Positions 1 to 7,212 of a DNA stretch of 13,037 bases are shown here, piece by piece. The position numbers were made by a program, and so were the translations under genes. Source of the DNA: Planctomycetaceae bacterium (GTDB lineage Bacteria > Planctomycetota > Planctomycetia > Pirellulales > Pirellulaceae); contig NYXM01000144.1 in the NCBI GenBank assembly GCA_002685655.1, forward strand, positions 1 to 13,037. Reading direction: 5' to 3'. The first letter of the stretch is position 1. Each line of letters starts with the position of its first letter. Under the pieces are notes generated by a model. That model saw nothing but the letters and a program-made list of their open reading frames with translations. It was not told the origin of the DNA and ran no database searches.

Positions 1-1488
1 GGACCCCCCCCCACGATTCGAGTTCTCTTGATCGAAGATAACAAGGACGACGTCGTCCTTGTAAAGCACGCATTCGGTGAATCCACGAACTACGCATTCC
101 AGATTGAACATGCCATTCGCCTCTCACGGGCGATCGAATTGCTTCAAGAATTCAGTTTTGACGTGATTCTCTGCGACCTGACGCTGCCCGATTCGACGGG
201 CATCGAGACCTTTCACGATTTGCTTGCCGCAGCGTCAGACGTTCCAATCGTCATCTTATCGGGTAACCAGAATGACGCCGTGGCTGTCGAAGCGATCGAG
301 CAAGGCGCACAAGACTACATCGTAAAGGACGGGTTCAACAGCGAATTGCTGGTTCGCACACTGCGTTACGCAATCACGCGTCATCGCCTGACGGCCGAGC
401 TTCAGACGAGCGAACAACGGCTCAGAATGATGGCTGAACAGTTGCCAGCGATGTTGTGGACGACGGACGCCGATCTTCGGATCACGTCGCTTCGCGGTCG
501 AGAACTGGCGACGATGAACTTGAATGCCGAACAGTTTGTCGGCGCAGAGTTGAGCGAGCTGTTTCCATCCCGGACACCGTCGTTCGAGCACCCCTCGCTG
601 ATGATGCATCGCAACGCTCTCCAGGGAGAATCAAGTTCGTCCGATCTTCATTGGCATGGTCGTTGGTACCACGCCCATGTTCAACCGCTGGACAACGAAC
701 ATTCTATGCCTGTCGGAGCAATCGGTGTCGCTTTGGATGTGACTGACGTCCGCAAACTTCGACGCGATGTCGAGGCAGCTCACTCGGTTCAAGAGCATTT
801 GCTTCCGATTGCAGCACCCATTGTCCCGGGCTTTGATATCGCGGGGCAGTGTTATCCGGCAGAACGCTGCAGCGGTGATTTCTTCGACTACATACCGTTG
901 CAAGATGACCGTATCGCCATCGTTCTGGCGGACGTATCGGGCCACGGATTCGGCCCTGCGATCATGGCGGCCACGATCAGATCTTATCTGCGAACCGCCG
1001 CCGTGCTCGGCAATCACGTTCATGAAATGTTGGCGTTGGGCAATCGGCTGTTGGCGGGAGATTCAGGGACCAACCCGTTCGCTAGCGTCTTTTGTGTGAG
1101 CCTTGACAGCCGGTCACGCACCATCGAATATGCCAGCGCCGGGCATCCGGCCTACCTGATCAGGCAAGGCGGCGATGTCGAAGTCCTGGAGAGCGCCAGC
1201 GTGCCGATTGGCGTGCTTGACGACGAGGTGTTTCCGCTATCCAAGCCAATTCGATTGCATCGAAACGACATTCTACTAGTGGCCAGCGACGCCGTTTTCG
1301 AAACGCGACGCGATCATAGCAGTTTCTTTGGCATCGAGCGGGCGATGGACGTGATACGAACTTTCAGCGATCAACCAGCAAGAGAAATTGTGGCCCAGCT
1401 GTACGCCGCAACGTGCGACTTTGCTAGTGCAGAGTTGGATGACGACGTCACAGCCGTCATCATAAAGGCAGAACGCGCCCCTAACTAA
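1..1488 (+). CDS. Response regulator with receiver, PAS and PP2C/SpoIIE phosphatase domains (5' partial)
   Basis: Likely a signalling output protein: a phosphorylated receiver controls a PP2C-type Ser/Thr phosphatase, as in RsbU/RssB-like partner-switching systems that free a sigma factor. The frame is open to the left edge. The first possible start, TTG at 28, lies inside the first beta strand of the receiver (TIRVLLIEDN is continuous across it), so the true start is outside the window. Numbering from that TTG: receiver about 1-115 with acidic pocket E3/D4, phospho-acceptor D50 (ILCDLTLPD), S78 and K100; PAS-like region about 131-245; SpoIIE-type PP2C about 253-482 with CSGDFFDY (D284), ADVSGHGFGP (D302), ASAGHP and the final DDDVTAV. 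The usual TDG of the late metal motif reads SDA (420-422), a mild deviation. No membrane segment is visible, so it is probably cytosolic. Its kinase and anti-sigma partners are not in the window. It converges with fliS. Confidence 0.93.
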   Translation, partial: GPPPTIRVLLIEDNKDDVVLVKHAFGESTNYAFQIEHAIRLSRAIELLQEFSFDVILCDLTLPDSTGIETFHDLLAAASDVPIVILSGNQNDAVAVEAIEQGAQDYIVKDGFNSELLVRTLRYAITRHRLTAELQTSEQRLRMMAEQLPAMLWTTDADLRITSLRGRELATMNLNAEQFVGAELSELFPSRTPSFEHPSLMMHRNALQGESSSSDLHWHGRWYHAHVQPLDNEHSMPVGAIGVALDVTDVRKLRRDVEAAHSVQEHLLPIAAPIVPGFDIAGQCYPAERCSGDFFDYIPLQDDRIAIVLADVSGHGFGPAIMAATIRSYLRTAAVLGNHVHEMLALGNRLLAGDSGTNPFASVFCVSLDSRSRTIEYASAGHPAYLIRQGGDVEVLESASVPIGVLDDEVFPLSKPIRLHRNDILLVASDAVFETRRDHSSFFGIERAMDVIRTFSDQPAREIVAQLYAATCDFASAELDDDVTAVIIKAERAPN

Positions 1489-1492
1489 TGCC

Positions 1493-1509
1493 GGACGAAT
1501 TATGCGTCC
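1493..1509. terminator. Small hairpin at the convergent gene ends
   Basis: GGACG (1493-1497) and CGTCC (1505-1509) form a 5-bp stem with a 7-base loop. It sits at the junction of the regulator gene and fliS and overlaps the last fliS codons. No T-tract follows on either strand, so a role as a shared terminator is only inferred from its position. Confidence 0.25.
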
Positions 1510-2009
1510 AGGGACAGCCCGCTGGACGGTTTGCCCTCCAAATCAATGTCGCCGAGCACGGCATCGCCGAGTACGATGGCAGCCTGGGAGGATGTGATCT
1601 CCTGAGGTCGATCCACCATGGTTTTGGGAACCGGCGCGTTGGGCATCTGCTCGCAAACGTCACGCCATGTTTCCTGCTCGATTTCAAGCACTTTGATTGC
1701 TTCGCCGACCTTAGCTCGATCACGATGGAGTTGCGCTTCGGCCAGTGTCTTGAAGAGAAACATATAGATCCCGGAAACGTTGCGTGTGAGTTCCGAATCG
1801 TCTGGCCTGATGGCAGCTAACAATTCTGAGATGATTTCGCGGCAGCGAATCAGCGCGATGTTCGCTTCCGAGTCAAGCTTCTCCTCCCATGAGTTGAGCG
1901 CCTGTCGGGCGGCACCCAACGCGGCCTCGATCAACATCAACCGCAGCTTCTGCGGCGTAGCTGTGAGAACTTGCGATTCGAGATACGAGTTGCGGGGATC
2001 GGTATGCAT
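1500..2009 (-). CDS. fliS: Flagellar export chaperone FliS
   Basis: FliS binds the C-terminal helices of flagellin (FliC) in the cytoplasm, stops premature polymerisation and delivers it to the flagellar type III export gate. The N-terminal pattern NSYLESQVLTATPQKLRLML (8-27) is the family signature, with the helix entry T-x-x-x-x-L and the LMLIE helix that packs in the four-helix bundle; the following helices (about 32-125) are amphipathic. At 169 residues it is about 40 longer than typical FliS (about 125-135); the extra part is a Pro- and Ser-containing tail rich in small residues (about 125-169). No other flagellar gene is in the window. The ATG at 2009 has no clear Shine-Dalgarno, only a weak GTGGA, but a sigma-28-like promoter ends 12 bases upstream, which suggests expression with the late flagellar genes. 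Confidence 0.92.
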   Translation of the reverse strand: MHTDPRNSYLESQVLTATPQKLRLMLIEAALGAARQALNSWEEKLDSEANIALIRCREIISELLAAIRPDDSELTRNVSGIYMFLFKTLAEAQLHRDRAKVGEAIKVLEIEQETWRDVCEQMPNAPVPKTMVDRPQEITSSQAAIVLGDAVLGDIDLEGKPSSGLSLDA

Positions 2010-2021
2010 TGGCGTCCACGG

Positions 2022-2047
2022 TTATTGGCGAGAGGTTTTTTTCTTTA
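2022..2047 (-). promoter_or_regulatory. Sigma-28 (FliA)-type promoter of fliS
   Basis: On the minus strand TAAAG starts at 2047 and GCCAATAA occupies 2029-2022. Taking TAAA as the -35 core, the spacer is 14 bases. The known flagellar sigma-28/sigma-D consensus is TAAA, about 15 bases, then GCCGATAA, so only one -10 base differs. The match lies directly before a flagellar gene. The -10 end is only 12 bases from the ATG, so the 5' leader would be about 4-7 bases, which fits the poor ribosome binding site. Confidence 0.6.
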
Positions 2048-2175
2048 TATCGGACCATCTCGGCGGCGGCGTGAACCAAAGGTCGCCACGACAATGCACG
2101 CACCAAAAATACATTGGCCGCAGTGTCATTCCATCAGGACGTGAACGTCCGCACTCGTCAACCACTCGCCCGTTC

Positions 2176-2216
2176 ATTCGATTCAATTGCTACAACCGAA
2201 CAACTCTGAATCGAAT
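2176..2216. repeat. Perfect 10-bp inverted repeat, 21-base spacer
   Basis: ATTCGATTCA (2176-2185) and its exact reverse complement TGAATCGAAT (2207-2216) flank 21 bases. It lies about 93 bases after the stop of the unknown gene and about 165 bases upstream of the fliS -10 box. It could be a factor-independent terminator of the prfB transcript or a DNA-binding dyad. There is no adjoining T-tract. Confidence 0.45.
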
Positions 2217-2308
2217 TGGCATCCGCGTGCAGGCCAACGATCGTCTTAAGGCGACGGGCAGATGGAGACTTAACTGTAGGACGGGTATGCCGAATTCTGC
2301 CGCTCGCC

Positions 2309-2872
2309 TCAAGTCAGCGCCACCGCGTACTTCCATCTGGCGGTATGTGGCATCGTAGAACGTGCCATCAGGCGTTCGATTCGAAGTTGATCGGCGGACA
2401 TCGACAGTGATTGAGCGACCGGACCCAATGTGGGATCGAGAACGAGGGCGTAACGCATCGCGCCGAAACGACCCACCGCAGTGTTCGGGTTCTCCAGTGT
2501 GTAACCGTCGGCCCGATAACTGCTGCCTAGAGTTTCCACTGATTCGTTCACGCGACAGGCAACGTCGAACACAATGCCACCTTGGGGTTGGGACACTTCA
2601 ACGCTCATCGACCAATGGCAGTTTCCTGACATGCCAACAAGCAAAGCGACGCGCTGATGGCAAGTTTCTTGAACGCTCAATTGCTGAAAGGCGGGACTGG
2701 GTGGCCAAGGGTCGTCTGGCTTGCCTTCGGCCGATTCGAGCAACGTATGTTCACCCTCTGGCTCGATCAATGTCACGACATGCGCGTAACGATCGCATTG
2801 CCAACTGAACGTGGCCCGCAATCCCACACCTTCGGCGAGCTTGAACTGGATGGACTCGCCGCGTTTCGTCAT
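2309..2872 (-). CDS. Conserved-looking protein of unknown function, downstream of prfB
   Basis: I cannot assign a function. The 187 residues read as real coding sequence and resemble short planctomycete proteins I recall in this style, with an N-terminal stretch IQFKLAEGVGLRATFSW, then EGKPDDPWPPSPAFQQL, then GMSGNCHWSMSVE and DVACRVNES. The content is mostly beta-type with several Trp and His residues. It has no signal peptide, membrane helix or recognised catalytic motif, so it is probably cytosolic. The start ATG at 2872 lies 36 bases after the prfB stop, in the same frame and with no clear Shine-Dalgarno, so translational coupling or co-transcription with prfB is likely. The frame is open back to the prfB TAG, but only through non-start codons (the nearest is a rare ATT two codons up), so ATG is preferred. 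The C-terminal third (about 130-187) looks less constrained. Confidence 0.75.
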   Translation of the reverse strand: MTKRGESIQFKLAEGVGLRATFSWQCDRYAHVVTLIEPEGEHTLLESAEGKPDDPWPPSPAFQQLSVQETCHQRVALLVGMSGNCHWSMSVEVSQPQGGIVFDVACRVNESVETLGSSYRADGYTLENPNTAVGRFGAMRYALVLDPTLGPVAQSLSMSADQLRIERLMARSTMPHTARWKYAVALT

Positions 2873-2908
2873 GGCAATACCGTGTGTGACGATGTGGAGA
2901 TCACCTAC

Positions 2909-4013
2909 CTAGGTATCATCCTGGCCAATGCGCCACCGCAAGTAAGCGTCTAGAAACTCCTGGATGTTACCATCGAGGACACTGCTAAAACTGCCCACGA
3001 TATGGCCGGTCCGCGCGTCCTTGACGCGTTGATCAGGGTGCAGAAAGTAGTTTCGGATCTGCGAGCCAAACCCAACACGCGCTTTGTTCTTATATTTTTT
3101 CGCGTCTTCCGCTTCGCGTTTTTCTTCTTCGGCGCGTGCCATTCGAGCACGCAGCATCTTCCAAGCCGTGGCGCGGTTTTTGTGCTGGCTGCGCTCGCTC
3201 TGGCACTGTGAAACCGTTCCGGTCGGCAAGTGCGTCAGACGAATAGCGCTGCTGGTTTTGTTGACGTGTTGACCTCCCGCGCCGCTGGCGCGAAACGTGT
3301 CTTCGCGGACATCGCTCTTGTCAATCTCGATTTCGATGTCATCGGAAATCTCTGGTGACACGTCCACCGCAGCAAAGCTCGTCTGACGTTTTCCGTCGGC
3401 GTTGAACGGACTAATTCTCACTAAACGATGCGTGCCGGTTTCCCCCTTCAAGTAACCGTACGCCATCGGGCCGCGAATGGCGATCGAAGCATTCTGAATG
3501 CCGGCCACTTCGTCGTCCTGACGATCCAAAAGCGTGCAAGAGTAACCATTCTTTTGCGCCCACTGGGTGTACATCCGGAGCATCATCTCTGCCCAGTCGT
3601 TCGCGTCCGTTCCGCCGTCGCGTGCATAGATACTGATCAAGGCACCGGCCGCGTCGTTGGGACCGTCCAGCATGGCGGCCAATTCGAGTTCGTCGAGGAC
3701 CTTCTCCAGCCTGGAAATCTCGGACGCCACTTCGGTTGCGAATCCCTCGTCTTCGGCCGCCATTTCCAGTAGGCCCGCCAGATCTTCGCTCGATTGAAGC
3801 GTCTCTTCCAGCGGCTTGAGAATCGTCTTCAACGATTTCAATTGGCCGACGGCCAGCTGCGCCTTCTCCTGGTTGTCCCAAAAGCCAAACGCTGCCATCC
3901 GCGTCTCAATCCCTGCGACCACCTCTTGTTTGCCGACGTAGTCAAAGACTATCTCGTAGCTGCAAAATGCGCTGTTGAATCGAATCGGCTCGACCGCTCA
4001 GTTCGGGATCCAT
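2909..4013 (-). CDS. prfB: Peptide chain release factor 2, made by programmed +1 frameshifting
   Basis: RF2 reads UAA and UGA in the ribosomal A site and triggers peptidyl-tRNA hydrolysis. The long frame (3943-2909) lacks an N-terminus; the missing part starts at ATG 4013 and reads MDPELSGRADSI... for 23 codons to CTT-TGA-C (3947-3941). A +1 shift at CTT joins it to DYVGKQEVVAG, giving 367 residues, close to the 365 of E. coli RF2. In full-length numbering the anticodon-like SPF is 201-203 and the catalytic GGQ is 246-248 within RASGAGGQHVN. The residue preceding SGAGGQ is Ala, the common bacterial form rather than the Thr of E. coli K-12. AAGGA at 4026-4022 sits 8 bases before the ATG. The gene ends in TAG, which RF1 reads, not RF2. 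The frameshift lets RF2 limit its own synthesis, as known for the family. A CDS call from the GTG at 3922 would lose 30 residues. Confidence 0.95.
3941..3956 (-). promoter_or_regulatory. prfB +1 recoding site (CTT TGA C)
   Basis: The zero frame runs CTA CGA GAT AGT CTT TGA, with the slippery CTT at 3947-3945, the in-frame stop TGA at 3944-3942 and C at 3941. This is the conserved RF2 autoregulatory site. The internal Shine-Dalgarno that usually lies 3 bases before CTT (AGGGGG in E. coli) is replaced here by CGAGAT, with only a short GAG at 5 bases. Confidence 0.92.
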
Positions 4014-4046
4014 TCTTTCAGTCCTTGTGTTGAATGAGTTCTTCGA

Positions 4047-4074
4047 ATCATACCGTTTAGAGGCCCGCTGTGAC
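4047..4074 (-). promoter_or_regulatory. Possible promoter of prfB
   Basis: On the minus strand GTCACA (4074-4069) is followed after 16 bases by TATGAT (4052-4047), a 4/6 and 5/6 match to the housekeeping consensus. Transcription would start near 4041, giving a leader of about 28 bases that includes the AAGGA ribosome binding site. The -35 match is weak. Confidence 0.28.
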
Positions 4075-4128
4075 ATGGTGCTTGCATCGCAATGTTGGCA
4101 AGACAAACAAACAAGCAAGCGGACAGCT

Positions 4129-4176
4129 GCCGTGGCGGGCGATTGACGCGACCATCGACCATGATACGCCCGCGGC
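4129..4176. terminator. GC-rich hairpin between L,D-transpeptidase gene and prfB
   Basis: GCCG (4129-4132) and GGGCG (4137-4141) pair with CGGC (4173-4176) and CGCCC (4167-4171), making an interrupted 9-bp stem with a 25-base loop. It lies 63-110 bases after the transpeptidase stop on the minus strand. There is no T-tract, so a terminator role is only a suggestion. Confidence 0.25.
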
Positions 4177-4238
4177 GCATTGTCTCACGAATCCAAACCC
4201 AAACGGCAAAAATCCACTACCGTGATTCGGCACGCGCT

Positions 4239-5678
4239 CTAGCGGCGAATGACCACGTTTGAACCCAGTGAGAGAATACCGTAGATGTCGTTGGCATCCT
4301 TGGCGATAAGGCTGATACAGCCCAGCTGCTCGGATTGCCCCGGAGAACTCGACGTGCCATGAATCGATACGTTGCCGCCCAGATCAATCCAAATGCCGCC
4401 GTATGGGTTTTGAGGATCCTGTGGTCCCAGCGTCTGGGCATCGCCGGCATAGTACGAATGCCCCGGCTGTTTGTCATTCACCTTATACTCCCCAGGTGCT
4501 GGTGGATTGTTAGCGTTGACAGTAATCGCAAACTTGCCTGCATACAATCGGCCCGCGAAGAGCGTTAGCGAGTTGCTCGCGACATCAACTTCAGCGTGGA
4601 AAGGTCCGGGAACCACTTTGATTGACAAGCCGGGTTGGACGACTGACGGATCGCGGAGGCCGTTGATGTTGGCCAGTAATTGCCACGGGACTTTGTGTCT
4701 CGTTGCGATCGACTGCAAGGTCTCACCATCCTGCACTTGATAGGGAGCACCGACGAGATGCTCTTTTGAGTAGATGACTTTGCCTGCCAGCGGGTCCAAC
4801 CAGGCTTGCAGTTGCTGCCGCTCTTCATCCGAAATCCCAGGCGAATTGTACGCAAACGACAAGGTTAGTAGCGCCTCGTAATACTGGCCCTGTTCGATCT
4901 GACCGCGCGCCGTTGCCACACCGCCGTCGATTCGGCTGGTTTTCGGTACTGAGACGGTGCTTGGCGAAGGCGCCGATTCCGTGTAGGAATTCGCGACCGA
5001 CAGCTCAGTGGTCGCTGTCACTTGTGGATTATCAGACAACCCTGACGATTCGCCATAGGCGCCCGCGGGCGCGGCGACATTTGGTTCTGACAGCCCATAC
5101 ACCGAAGCGGTTGAATCCGACGGGGGTTGTGGCACGGCCGTGGCAACTGTCGTCCGATTCGACGGGGACGAGTTTGCGGGATCGTATCCGATCGATGAGC
5201 TCGGTGGCGCGACCGCTAGAGCTGTCTCAGGTGGAGGAGGCGAAGCGTACGCCCCTGCACTGTGGGGTTGAACCGATCCGGCGCTACTCGACGGGCCGCC
5301 ACTGGTTGACGGGATCAGATCGGGCGCAGCCACGTCAGTAGCGGCGGCAATCGGTGCGGATGGTTGGCCGTAGTCGGTCGGTGCCAAGGTGCTAGCGGCT
5401 GAGTTGGTTGGGACGACTATTGTGTCGTCGTGCGCGTGCATATCACCAGCGGCATGATCGGAGCTCCAAGGGGCGGAATCACCCAACGAGGCTGTCACCG
5501 CCGATGGTGCACCGGCGGAAGTCTGGCCAAAGTCGACTTGTAACGGCTCAGCCGTTTGTTGTTGTGCCCATGCAATTTCCTCAGGAACTTCCTGATCGGG
5601 CTGGTTCAGTGTGACGTAAACGCCATACAGAACGGCCAACAACAGAACAACTACGATCGCGGTTTTGAGCGTATCCAC
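4239..5678 (-). CDS. LysM-containing L,D-transpeptidase (YkuD fold), membrane anchored
   Basis: Likely a cell-envelope enzyme that cross-links or decorates peptidoglycan through a catalytic Cys. Residues 7-24 form one hydrophobic helix after a short MDTLKT start, best read as a signal anchor. A long Ser/Pro/Ala/Thr-rich low-complexity stretch follows (about 43-247), then a helical segment (about 252-300), a LysM domain (about 312-356, YQVQDGETLQSIATRH) and a YkuD domain (about 361-479). H440 (SIHGTSS) and C454 (LGCISL) are the expected catalytic pair. The usual SHGC-I/V-R core reads QLGCIS, so the Arg after the Cys is replaced by Ser, a variant that I think also occurs in planctomycete relatives. 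The GTG start at 5678 is fixed by a strong ribosome binding site; the ATG two bases upstream is in another frame. Carboxypeptidase activity of the fold is a possible alternative. Confidence 0.88.
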   Translation of the reverse strand: MDTLKTAIVVVLLLAVLYGVYVTLNQPDQEVPEEIAWAQQQTAEPLQVDFGQTSAGAPSAVTASLGDSAPWSSDHAAGDMHAHDDTIVVPTNSAASTLAPTDYGQPSAPIAAATDVAAPDLIPSTSGGPSSSAGSVQPHSAGAYASPPPPETALAVAPPSSSIGYDPANSSPSNRTTVATAVPQPPSDSTASVYGLSEPNVAAPAGAYGESSGLSDNPQVTATTELSVANSYTESAPSPSTVSVPKTSRIDGGVATARGQIEQGQYYEALLTLSFAYNSPGISDEERQQLQAWLDPLAGKVIYSKEHLVGAPYQVQDGETLQSIATRHKVPWQLLANINGLRDPSVVQPGLSIKVVPGPFHAEVDVASNSLTLFAGRLYAGKFAITVNANNPPAPGEYKVNDKQPGHSYYAGDAQTLGPQDPQNPYGGIWIDLGGNVSIHGTSSSPGQSEQLGCISLIAKDANDIYGILSLGSNVVIRR

Positions 5679-5682
5679 ATCG

Positions 5683-5690
5683 TCCTCCCT
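5683..5690 (-). promoter_or_regulatory. Ribosome binding site fixing the GTG start of the transpeptidase
   Basis: AGGGAGGA on the minus strand lies 4 bases before the GTG at 5678-5676. It is one of the strongest Shine-Dalgarno matches in the window and supports the non-ATG start. A TATTAT about 30 bases further upstream could be a -10 box, but no good -35 accompanies it. Confidence 0.75.
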
Positions 5691-5793
5691 GACGAATGCG
5701 TCGATATACAGGTTTTTTGCGTGGGGGATAATAGACGAAGAGTGTGCCCGATACTAGGCGAATTTCTGACGCTCGCCACGACGCTAGCATCGC

Positions 5794-7143
5794 CTACGGT
5801 TCCGGCTCCGTTTTCGCGGCCCGCAGCCGCTTCCGGATCGTCGTCAGACGTTCTGCCAACTCCCGTTCAAAGCCCCGGTCGACGGGCCGATAGTACTCGC
5901 GATCCACGCCCAAGTAATCCTGTTCTGCCAAGCCATCCTGGGCGTCGTGCGCGTATTCATATCCTTCACCATGTCCGAGCTGTTTCGAACCTTCGTAATG
6001 GGAATCCCGCAGATGAACCGGCACGGGCAGTAAGCGGCCTTCGCGAATGTCGTGAATCGCCTCACCAATCGCCACAGTCGCGGAATTCGACTTGGGAGCA
6101 CAGGCCAGATACGTCACCGCCTGTGACAGTGTCAATTGGCATTCAGGCAATCCAATAAACTCGCACGCCTGCATCGCTGCTACCGTCAACGGCAGAGCGT
6201 GTGGATCAGCGTTGCCGATGTCTTCGCTGGCCAAGATCACCAACCGGCGGCAAAGGAACCGGACATCTTCTCCTCCCTCCAACATCCGTGCCAGCCAATA
6301 CAGCCCAGCGTCTGGATCGCTGCCTCGAATGCTCTTGATCAAGGCACTGGCCGCATCGTAATGCGTATCGCCCGACGAATCGTACTCTATCGCTTTGCGC
6401 TGTACGGACTCGGCGGCCAACGCGGCATCGAAGTGAATTGGTTTACCCGTCGAGGAGAGCACGCCAATTTCCAACGCCGCCAAGGCGCGACGCGCATCAC
6501 CGTCGCACACGCGCGCCAGGTAGTCAAGCGCGTCGTCCGTTAATTCAACGTCGTGTGTACCTAGTCCGCGCTGTCTATCTTCGAGCGCCCGAAACAGAAG
6601 AGCCTTGATCTCGTCGATTGCCAATGGTTCGAATTGGAAGATCTGACTGCGGCTGACCAGGGCGCTGTTCACCGCGAAGAATGGATTGGCCGTTGTTGCA
6701 CCGATCAACGTGACGATGCCATCTTCGACGTCAGGCAACAATGCATCCTGTTGCGTCTTGTTGAAGCGATGAATCTCGTCGACAAACAACACCGTTTTCC
6801 TTCCGCCGGTTGCTACTTCGTCACGCGCCTCTTCGAGAACCTCGCGAACGTCCTTCACACCGCTTGTGACGGCGCTCAACTGGCGAAAACGGCTGAGACT
6901 CTCAGTGGCCAACAGCCTCGCTAGGGTCGTCTTCCCGGTGCCCGGTGGGCCGTAGAACAGAACGGAACCGAGCCGGTCCGCCTGCAGCAATCTGCGGAGC
7001 AATTTACCTTCACCCAGGAAATGTTGCTGGCCAACAAATTCGGCCAGCGTGCTCGGCCGCATCCGGGCGGCGAGCGGTTGGACGCTGCGAAGACTCGCTT
7101 TCTCGGATTGCTCAAACAACGACATGGTTTTCAACGTCGGCAT
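5794..7143 (-). CDS. rarA: Replication-associated recombination protein A (AAA+ ATPase, RarA/MgsA)
   Basis: RarA is a tetrameric AAA+ ATPase of the clamp-loader clade (bacterial MgsA, eukaryotic WRNIP1/Mgs1) that acts at stalled replication forks with SSB. Visible motifs are Walker A GPPGTGKT (65-72), Walker B VLFVDEIH (118-125), RFNKTQQDALLPDVE (126-140), sensor 1 GATTANP (148-154), the arginine finger region ALVSRSQ (161-167) and sensor 2 GDARRALAALE (215-225). The C-terminal half carries the family pattern IKSIRGSDPDAGLYWLARML and the LPVPVHLRDSHY region of the oligomerisation domain. At 449 residues it is full length. Two starts are possible: ATG 7143 (MPTLKTMSLFEQ) and ATG 7125 (MSLFEQSE, more like relatives); neither has a clear ribosome binding site. 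A TATACT at 7178-7173 may be a -10 box. It lies 69 bases after the SDR gene and 115 bases before the transpeptidase gene. Confidence 0.95.
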   Translation of the reverse strand: MPTLKTMSLFEQSEKASLRSVQPLAARMRPSTLAEFVGQQHFLGEGKLLRRLLQADRLGSVLFYGPPGTGKTTLARLLATESLSRFRQLSAVTSGVKDVREVLEEARDEVATGGRKTVLFVDEIHRFNKTQQDALLPDVEDGIVTLIGATTANPFFAVNSALVSRSQIFQFEPLAIDEIKALLFRALEDRQRGLGTHDVELTDDALDYLARVCDGDARRALAALEIGVLSSTGKPIHFDAALAAESVQRKAIEYDSSGDTHYDAASALIKSIRGSDPDAGLYWLARMLEGGEDVRFLCRRLVILASEDIGNADPHALPLTVAAMQACEFIGLPECQLTLSQAVTYLACAPKSNSATVAIGEAIHDIREGRLLPVPVHLRDSHYEGSKQLGHGEGYEYAHDAQDGLAEQDYLGVDREYYRPVDRGFERELAERLTTIRKRLRAAKTEPEP

Positions 7144-7212
7144 AAGAAGGATGCGGGTATATCGTGCCGATCAGTATACAACAGGAACGCTTGCTTAGAG
7201 ATGCGGCCATCG

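Larger units (their letters stand above)
2010..2308. other. Gene-free region upstream of fliS with inverted repeats
   Basis: These 299 bases separate fliS from the unknown protein gene upstream. No open frame here has coding character. It contains the sigma-28-like promoter (2022-2047), a short dyad GGACG/CGTCC at 2137-2150 with a 4-base loop, and a perfect 10-bp inverted repeat at 2176-2216. Nothing else stands out. Confidence 0.6.

Noticed and set aside
3942..3944. In-frame TGA in prfB as a sequencing error or pseudogene
   Set aside because: It sits exactly in the conserved CTT-TGA-C context, and a +1 shift there restores a full-length RF2, so it is programmed recoding.
4014..4238. Possible tRNA or small RNA gene between the transpeptidase and prfB
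   Set aside because: No cloverleaf, T-arm or anticodon arm could be drawn; only an interrupted GC-rich hairpin is present.
5556..6158. 200-residue plus-strand frame across the rarA/transpeptidase gap
   Set aside because: It overlaps two well supported minus-strand genes and has no recognisable domain.
7173..7178. Promoter for rarA from a TATACT box
   Set aside because: No acceptable -35 element lies 16-18 bases upstream, so it is only mentioned with the gene.
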